From the NCBI GenBank assembly GCA_016208845.1, contig JACQXH010000044.1, positions 1-11,461 on the forward strand: 11,461 nt of DNA, read 5' to 3'. Both the position numbers and the translations under genes were made by a program. Positions within the stretch are counted from its first letter, which is position 1, and each line of letters opens with the position of its first letter. The DNA comes from Nitrospirota bacterium. GTDB lineage: Bacteria; Nitrospirota; Thermodesulfovibrionia; UBA6902; BMS3Bbin08. Of the stretch, positions 7,110 through 11,461 are shown piece after piece. The notes under the pieces were generated by a model. It did not search any database. It had not been told where the DNA came from and was given only the letters and a program-made list of their open reading frames with translations.

Positions 7110-7961
7110 ATGGAAAAACATCCTGTTATAAAAACAATAAACGGTCAAAAATATTTCTACAGGTTTACCCTTGACCAGAGAATACAGCATGTAATTTTAT
7201 TTTGGGCTGTAATTACCCTGGTATTGACAGGCATGCCCCTTAAGTTCACCAGCGCTGCCTGGGCTCCATATCTTTATGCCCTTTTCGGCGGGATAAAGGC
7301 CGCGCCTGTTGTTCATAAGATCGCAGGTGTAATACTCTTGCTGTTATTCACCTATCATGTAGTTTATTTAATTTACAATATATATAAAGAGCAGATCATT
7401 CCCTTGAAAAATAAAGAAGGATTAAACGCTCTCAAGGTCTTAAAGGTCGTTGCCACTCAGCCTCTCGTTCCGAATCTCAAAGACGCCAAAGACATCGGGG
7501 CCCTGATGAAGTACTTGTTGTATCTTACAAACAAGCGTCCCGATGGTGATGAATTTACATGGAAAGAAAAATTTGACTACTGGGCTCCGTTCTGGGGTAT
7601 GGTTGTGATCGGTTTGTCAGGCCTCATCATGTGGAACAAGGTGCTTGCGACAAAAATTGTTCCCGGTTATGTAATAAATTTCTCGCTGATTGCCCATAGC
7701 GATGAGGCTCTTCTGGCCGCCCTCTTCCTGTTCATATGGCACTGGTACAATGTCCATTTCTCAACATCTGTTTTTCCGATGGGCACAGTCTTTATCACAG
7801 GATATCTGTCAGAAGAATTAATGGTCGAAGATCATTATGAATATTATGTCAAGGTAATGAAAGAGGCTGGGCTTGAGCATGAGATACTGCCTCCTCATGG
7901 TGAGCACTCACACGCACCTCAAACTGAAAGGCGCCGGCCACAGGAAGGAGGGCACGCCTGA
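7110..7961 (+). CDS. Diheme-type cytochrome b (FdnI/HydC, cytochrome b561 fold)
   Basis: A 283-residue membrane protein with four predicted helices (about 27-45, 66-91, 157-176 and 190-213), the architecture of the gamma subunit of formate dehydrogenase and of hydrogenase cytochrome b. Candidate heme b ligands are H27 in RIQHVILFW, H69 in VVHKIAG, H83, H196 and H211; HWYNVHFSTSVFPMG (211-225) resembles the family C-terminal segment. It would exchange electrons between quinones and the periplasmic cytochromes encoded on either side. GGAGGA (7095-7100) precedes the ATG by 9 nt, and the stop shares one base with the next start. The cytoplasmic-type C-terminal tail is long and His/Pro/Arg rich (HGEHSHAP near 263-270), which is unusual. 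No formate dehydrogenase or hydrogenase catalytic gene is nearby, so a multiheme partner is more likely. Confidence 0.85.
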   Translation: MEKHPVIKTINGQKYFYRFTLDQRIQHVILFWAVITLVLTGMPLKFTSAAWAPYLYALFGGIKAAPVVHKIAGVILLLLFTYHVVYLIYNIYKEQIIPLKNKEGLNALKVLKVVATQPLVPNLKDAKDIGALMKYLLYLTNKRPDGDEFTWKEKFDYWAPFWGMVVIGLSGLIMWNKVLATKIVPGYVINFSLIAHSDEALLAALFLFIWHWYNVHFSTSVFPMGTVFITGYLSEELMVEDHYEYYVKVMKEAGLEHEILPPHGEHSHAPQTERRRPQEGGHA

Positions 7962-8824
7962 TGCTGAATATCCTTAAGAAGCTCTACATCCTGGCATTCA
8001 TGGCACTTACCATATTTTTCATGATCATCATATGGAAGGTCACTTTTGCCCAGATTATTGAAGAATATCATACACGGCAGGAAGCAATAGAATTTGCAAA
8101 GATCAAACAGCAGCAGAAACCGGAAAAGGAAAAGACCGCTTTTGAAAAACTTGTTCTTGAGGGCGACGAAAAAGTAAAGCTGTATCTGGGTTACAGGGTC
8201 CTCGAGGAAACAAGAATAAAAGGCCATTTCCACCACATCGGCTTTGATATCGGGCCTGACAAAAGGTCTTACTGCAATACATGCCATGGCGATATGCCGC
8301 ATGACGATGTGAAGGAATTAAGGGCCTTTTTGAATATGCATGCCTTCTTCATAGCCTGTCAGACATGCCATGTCAAACTTGAGGGTTCGAAAAAAACAGG
8401 TATATATAAATGGTATGACAGGACCACAGGCGAGATCGTAGACAGCCCTGTAAAAAAATACAGGCCCGGGACCTACAAGGCAAAGATCGTACCGTTCGAA
8501 AGTGTAAACGGAAAACTGGTGCGTCTCGACTCTCAGGAAAATAGCGAATTCGTACAGGAATTCAGGGAAAAGGAAAAGACCCTGACAGAGGTCCAGAGGT
8601 CCAGAGCCAAAAAGATGATCCATGAAATCGTCAGCAAACAGCCTGTTATATGTGAAAACTGCCACCAGAAAGAAGCGCCTCTTCTGCCGCTTGCAGACCT
8701 CGGATACCCCAAGGAGAGAATAGACGCCATAACAAGCACAGAGGTTGTAGGCATGATAAAAAATTATACTCAGTTCTATATGCCAAGAATGCTGCATCCC
8801 GGCGAGGGCTCTAAAAAGGATTAA
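7961..8824 (+). CDS. Membrane-anchored triheme cytochrome c
   Basis: A 287-residue protein with an N-terminal uncleaved-looking helix (about 8-28), then a periplasmic domain with three CxxCH sites: C105-C108-H109, C133-C136-H137 and C231-C234-H235. A GHFHH cluster (88-92) just before the first site and H127 could provide distal ligands. A charged, Lys/Glu/Gln-rich stretch (40-75) probably forms a helical stalk, and about 90 residues without hemes separate sites two and three. The start overlaps the cytochrome b stop by one base (TGATG) with AGGAAGGAGGG just upstream, so co-translation is likely. It probably forms the third subunit of the complex, relaying electrons onward. It is not a clear NapC/NrfH member; no close family is recognised. 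Confidence 0.85.
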   Translation: MLNILKKLYILAFMALTIFFMIIIWKVTFAQIIEEYHTRQEAIEFAKIKQQQKPEKEKTAFEKLVLEGDEKVKLYLGYRVLEETRIKGHFHHIGFDIGPDKRSYCNTCHGDMPHDDVKELRAFLNMHAFFIACQTCHVKLEGSKKTGIYKWYDRTTGEIVDSPVKKYRPGTYKAKIVPFESVNGKLVRLDSQENSEFVQEFREKEKTLTEVQRSRAKKMIHEIVSKQPVICENCHQKEAPLLPLADLGYPKERIDAITSTEVVGMIKNYTQFYMPRMLHPGEGSKKD

Positions 8825-8840
8825 TTTTATAAATAATACA

Positions 8841-8917
8841 GGATAGAAGGTCGCAGGACTTGTAGTCTGCAGGTATCCGGGCTCATGGAAATTCTTCTGA
8901 CCAAAGACCATACCTGC
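8841..8917. other. Potential RNA stems with overlapping pairing partners in the 172-nt gap
   Basis: The gap 8825-8996 holds no gene. One fold pairs GGATA (8841-8845) with TATCC (8874-8878), closing an inner stem GCAG[G]ACT/AGTCTGC (8853-8870) with a bulged G. A second fold pairs GCAGGTAT (8869-8876) perfectly with ATACCTGC (8910-8917) and shares bases with the first, so the two cannot form together. No T-tract follows. It may be the 3' end structure of the bc-module mRNA or a decayed element; no known riboswitch is recognised. Confidence 0.35.
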
Positions 8918-8957
8918 CGGCTATATAACTTGGATCGCAATAATCCGCAAACCTGTT

Positions 8958-8986
8958 TTGGCAATTTTTGACAGGCCTGATATAAT
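8958..8986 (+). promoter_or_regulatory. Near-consensus sigma70 promoter for the NHL/multiheme cytochrome unit
   Basis: TTGGCA (8958-8963) is separated by exactly 17 bp from a perfect TATAAT (8981-8986), which also carries the extended -10 TG (TGA-TATAAT). Transcription would start around 8993, only a few nucleotides before ATG 8997. No Shine-Dalgarno precedes that codon, so the message may be almost leaderless. The pattern is seen directly; the start point is inferred. Confidence 0.65.
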
Positions 8987-8996
8987 TATGTTACGT

Positions 8997-9640
8997 ATGA
9001 GATACGCTCTTCTCTGTCTATTCTTTTTTTTATTCCTTGTCTTGCCTGCAGTTCCTGCGCATGCGATAAGACTGACAAATGTCAAACATGTTCTTGACAT
9101 AACCGGCAATTTCAGCGAGCCAAGCGATGTTTCCGTGTCAAAAGACGGCCGCGTTTATATAGTAGACGGCGTCAACAACAGCGTAAAGGTATTTAACCAA
9201 AATGGGAAACACGTGTTTTCCTTCGGAAAAATCGGCTCTGGAAACGGTGAATTCCGATCCCCGCTGGGAATAGATGTTGACAGTTCAGGCCGGGTCTATA
9301 TCGCTGATTCAGGCAATCGAAGGATACAGATCTTTAATTCAAACGGCAGCTTTATCACGCAGGTTAACATGCCTTCAAAGAACGGCTCGCGGCCAGACCC
9401 GACAGACATCGCTGTTGACAGGTCGCATGATAAATTCTACGTAGTTGATAACAATAACCATTACAGGTATTTAATTCCAACGGCGAGTTTTATTCCGTGC
9501 TTGGAGACGCTGATAAGAGTGCAGTAAAGAAATTCAAAACGCCTGTCGGCCTGTTCATAGATGACAATAACAGACTTTATGTAGTGGAAATGTTCGCTCA
9601 AAAAGTGAGCGTTTACGACATTAAAGGCAACAGTGAATAA
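8997..9640 (+). pseudogene. Secreted NHL-repeat beta-propeller protein, frameshifted
   Basis: A signal peptide (MRYALL... to PAHA, about 1-23) is followed by NHL-type blades. Repeated pieces include PSDVSVSKDGRVYIVDGVNN (42-61), VKVFNQNGKHVFSFG (63-77), LGIDVDSSGRVYIADSGNRR (90-109) and IQIFNSNGSF (110-119), then DPTDIAVD (134-141). After H155 (codon 9459-9461) the frame ends out of register and stops at 9527. The frame read from 9461 continues the same family (LQVFNSNGEFYSVLGD, then TPVGLFIDDNNRLYVVE) to TAA 9638-9640, so one base appears to be missing near 9459-9463. Undamaged, it would be about 215 residues with roughly four blades, a small or partial propeller. ATG 8997 is chosen, with ATG 8988 and TTG 8958 as weaker options overlapping the promoter. 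Such proteins often accompany multiheme cytochromes; the role is unknown. The lesion may be a sequencing error. Confidence 0.8.
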
Positions 9641-11461
9641 TCAAAAATCAAAATTAAGGAAAAAGAAATTCATAATATTTTCAATAAAGATCTCCTTAGT
9701 TTTGCATTTTGCATTTTGCATTTTGAATTTTAACGGCCTGTCTTATGCCGAGGTTGAGGTCCAGACGCCAAAAAACCCTGATTCGGCAAAAGAGTGCGCC
9801 CTTTGCCATTACAACTGGATAGATACATTCTTTGTTAATCATACCGGCTCAGAACTTGTCGACTTCACGTCTGAAAAGGTCGCAGCCAAGCCTGAGATAT
9901 GTTTTTCCTGCCATGACGGAAGCGTCGTTGATTCAAGGGAGCGGGTGTACAACGACCACAGGCATAAAATAAATCAGCAGCCGCCTTCTTACATGAAAAT
10001 ACCCAAGGTATTCCCCCTTGACGAAAACGGCAATATGCAGTGCTCTACATGCCATACAGCGCACGGCGTTTCAAGTGAGATGGGCATGGAAAAGACCATA
10101 TTCATCAGGGCCTCGAACGAAGATTCTGCGATGTGCCGCATGTGCCATACTGATAAAGACGGCGGCATTGAGACGGGAAATCACCCGATAGGCCCCACAA
10201 AAAAAGAAATCCCGGGCAGGCCGCATCTTATCGCGATCGGCTCTCAGTTCGGGAAGAACAATCAGCTTATATGTGAGACCTGTCACACAGTACATGGTTC
10301 GCCTAATGAGAGTTTTCTGATCGAAAGCACAAAACATTCCCGGCTCTGCCTCGAATGCCATACTGATAAGAATATCATGACACCTTCGGGAGAGCGAAGG
10401 CCGATCCATGTTGTGAATGTTGTATCTGCAAAAGTAACCGTTCCTGATGAACTAATAAAGAAAGGCGCAAAATTGGGTTATGAGGGTGAGATCATCTGCC
10501 AGACCTGCCACAAGATGCACAATAATAAAATAGAGGAGCATCTGCTCGTAATAAAAAAGGATGTTCAGACAGGGCTGACAGGTTTATGTCTTACATGCCA
10601 TACGGACAAACAATATATTGCTGATACAAAACATAATCTCATCCACTCTGCCCCGCAGGAAAAGAATCTTGAGGAAAAGACAGTTGCAGATGCCGGCATA
10701 TGTTCTTCATGCCACCTTGTGCATAAACCTGCCAGAAAGCTCAGCGGTGAAGGGGATGTCACCACTCAGCAATGCCTGAGCTGTCACAGCAAAGGGAATA
10801 TCGCAGAAAAAACTGCACCTCCTGAATATTCACATCCGTTGAATGTAAGGCCTTTTGAAAAGAAAGAACCGGAAGTTATCGTATCAACAGTAAGCGTTGA
10901 GAAGGACAAATTAACGCTTCCGCTTTTCAATAAGTATGGCGCACAGGATAAAGACGGCGAGATCAAATGTACGACCTGCCACGACCCTCACAGATGGCGT
11001 GCTGACTCTACAAAAGGCGAGATAAACAAGGATGTAAAGGGAGATGCAGTCACTTCTTTTTTAAGAAAGGCCTCGCCTGAACTCTGCAGGGAATGTCACA
11101 GCGACAAGTTTTTCATTGCCAACACCAAGCATGATATTGGCAAGGCCGCTCCTGAGGAAAAAAATATTTTAGACCAGAAGCCCTCAGAATCAGGGCTTTG
11201 CGGGAGCTGTCATATCGCACACGGCGGGAAAAAGGACTACCTCTGGGCCGGCAACATTACAACCAAAGATGAAAATGTTGCCCAGAATTTATGTATAAGC
11301 TGCCATAATGAAAACGGGATGGCCAAGAAAAGGATATTGAAAGATTTTTCTCATCCTGTTAATATCTCTGCATCAGAAAAAGGCCTGACAACCACTCTGC
11401 CGCTTTTTGATAAAAACGGAAGGATATCATCGGAAAAAGGCGTCATATCATGCCCCACATG
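9633..11461 (+). CDS. Large secreted multiheme cytochrome c (14 CXXCH plus one cut), 3' end outside window
   Basis: 609 codons are present and the frame is open to the window edge. GTG 9633 gives a basic N terminus (KLRKKK), a hydrophobic core and a cleavage-like LSYAEV near 39, with AAAGG 5 nt upstream; it overlaps the NHL stop by 8 bp. CxxCH motifs begin at C55, C90, C137, C168, C214, C239, C289, C319, C357, C381, C446, C485, C523 and C554, and a fifteenth is cut at C607. They fall in doublets typical of the doubled-CXXCH (cytochrome c3-like) families, for example CSTCHTAHG, CETCHTVHG, CTTCHDPH and CGSCHIAHG. Longer repeats recur: SHPLNV (about 404) and SHPVNI, each followed by LPLF...G and a CxTCH. 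This is likely a periplasmic or extracellular electron conduit; no catalytic centre is seen. Confidence 0.9.
   Translation, partial: MNNQKSKLRKKKFIIFSIKISLVLHFAFCILNFNGLSYAEVEVQTPKNPDSAKECALCHYNWIDTFFVNHTGSELVDFTSEKVAAKPEICFSCHDGSVVDSRERVYNDHRHKINQQPPSYMKIPKVFPLDENGNMQCSTCHTAHGVSSEMGMEKTIFIRASNEDSAMCRMCHTDKDGGIETGNHPIGPTKKEIPGRPHLIAIGSQFGKNNQLICETCHTVHGSPNESFLIESTKHSRLCLECHTDKNIMTPSGERRPIHVVNVVSAKVTVPDELIKKGAKLGYEGEIICQTCHKMHNNKIEEHLLVIKKDVQTGLTGLCLTCHTDKQYIADTKHNLIHSAPQEKNLEEKTVADAGICSSCHLVHKPARKLSGEGDVTTQQCLSCHSKGNIAEKTAPPEYSHPLNVRPFEKKEPEVIVSTVSVEKDKLTLPLFNKYGAQDKDGEIKCTTCHDPHRWRADSTKGEINKDVKGDAVTSFLRKASPELCRECHSDKFFIANTKHDIGKAAPEEKNILDQKPSESGLCGSCHIAHGGKKDYLWAGNITTKDENVAQNLCISCHNENGMAKKRILKDFSHPVNISASEKGLTTTLPLFDKNGRISSEKGVISCPT
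9642..9730. repeat. A/T-rich inverted repeat with TTTTGCA tandem heptamers inside the cytochrome signal-peptide coding region
   Basis: CAAAATTAAGGA (9649-9660) is the reverse complement of TCCTTAGTTTTG (9693-9704) at 11 of 12 positions, the odd pair being a G-U wobble in RNA; pairing can extend outward across a one-base bulge. The right arm runs into three TTTTGCA units (about 9700-9720) and a fourth variant TTTTGAA. Composition differs strongly from flanking coding DNA, suggesting an inserted small repeat. Translated in the cytochrome frame it supplies the hydrophobic signal sequence (LVLHFAFCILNF). Confidence 0.7.

Noticed and set aside
8841..8890. Resemblance to part of a tRNA-Thr(UGU): an anticodon-like arm with loop CTTGTAG and a 5-bp stem, then AGGT
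   Set aside because: The stem needs a bulged G, the D-arm spacing is four bases too long, and no T-arm or acceptor stem can be formed. It could be a tRNA remnant or chance; not strong enough to call.
8318..8911. Minus-strand open frame of 197 codons over the triheme cytochrome and the following gap
   Set aside because: Mostly antisense to a convincing cytochrome gene with three CxxCH motifs; the reverse translation has no family features.
8958..8990. TTG at 8958 or ATG at 8988 as the NHL gene start
   Set aside because: Both overlap the near-perfect promoter or lie upstream of the predicted RNA start and add residues before a clean signal peptide that begins at ATG 8997.
9445..9475. Programmed ribosomal frameshifting in the NHL gene
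   Set aside because: No slippery heptamer or strong downstream structure is seen at the junction; a missing base explains the pattern more simply.
1..11461. CRISPR arrays, rRNA genes, transposases, integrase or attachment sites
   Set aside because: No regularly spaced direct repeats, rRNA signatures or recombinase motifs were seen on either strand.

Overview
The window carries two respiratory gene blocks, all on the + strand, from a bacterium with moderate GC content, two-membrane style periplasmic electron transfer and heavy use of multiheme c-type cytochromes. Gene content and style suggest an environmental Nitrospirota (Thermodesulfovibrio-like) or deltaproteobacterial-type lineage. No taxonomic marker in the window settles this, so it is inference.

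Block 1 (about 1-5908) is a compact oxygen-respiration operon behind a near-consensus sigma70 promoter (2-30): a Sco copper chaperone, then cytochrome oxidase subunits I, III, IV and II (coxA, coxC, coxD, coxB), heme O synthase (ctaB), and the 16S rRNA methyltransferase gene rsmG as last member. Subunit II has a C-terminal cytochrome c domain (caa3 type). Subunit I carries the YSHPxVY signature of A2-type oxidases and lacks the D-channel glutamate. Genes overlap or nearly touch, except for a 51-nt gap between coxA and coxC that is mostly filled by a 42-bp imperfect palindrome. No heme A synthase, CtaG/Cox11 or bc1 complex gene is present in the window.

Block 2 (about 5950-8824) has its own candidate extended -10 promoter. 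It encodes a membrane-anchored octaheme cytochrome c, a four-helix diheme-type cytochrome b (FdnI/HydC fold) and a membrane-anchored triheme cytochrome c. Together these look like a bc-type quinol-oxidising complex similar in concept to Geobacter CbcL or CbcBA. It could pass quinol electrons to the adjacent oxidase or to further multiheme cytochromes.

Block 3 (about 8825-11461) starts with a 172-nt non-coding stretch holding possible RNA stems and a near-perfect promoter. An NHL beta-propeller gene follows, broken by a single frameshift. It overlaps the start of a very large secreted multiheme cytochrome with 14 complete CXXCH motifs plus one cut by the window end. The signal peptide of that cytochrome is encoded by an A/T-rich inverted and tandem repeat. 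The NHL protein and large cytochrome may belong to an extracellular or periplasmic electron conduit.

The most interesting points are the possible bc1-independent link between quinol, multiheme cytochromes and an A2 caa3 oxidase, the repeat that has become a signal peptide and could be prone to slippage, the palindrome inside the cox operon, and the NHL frameshift.
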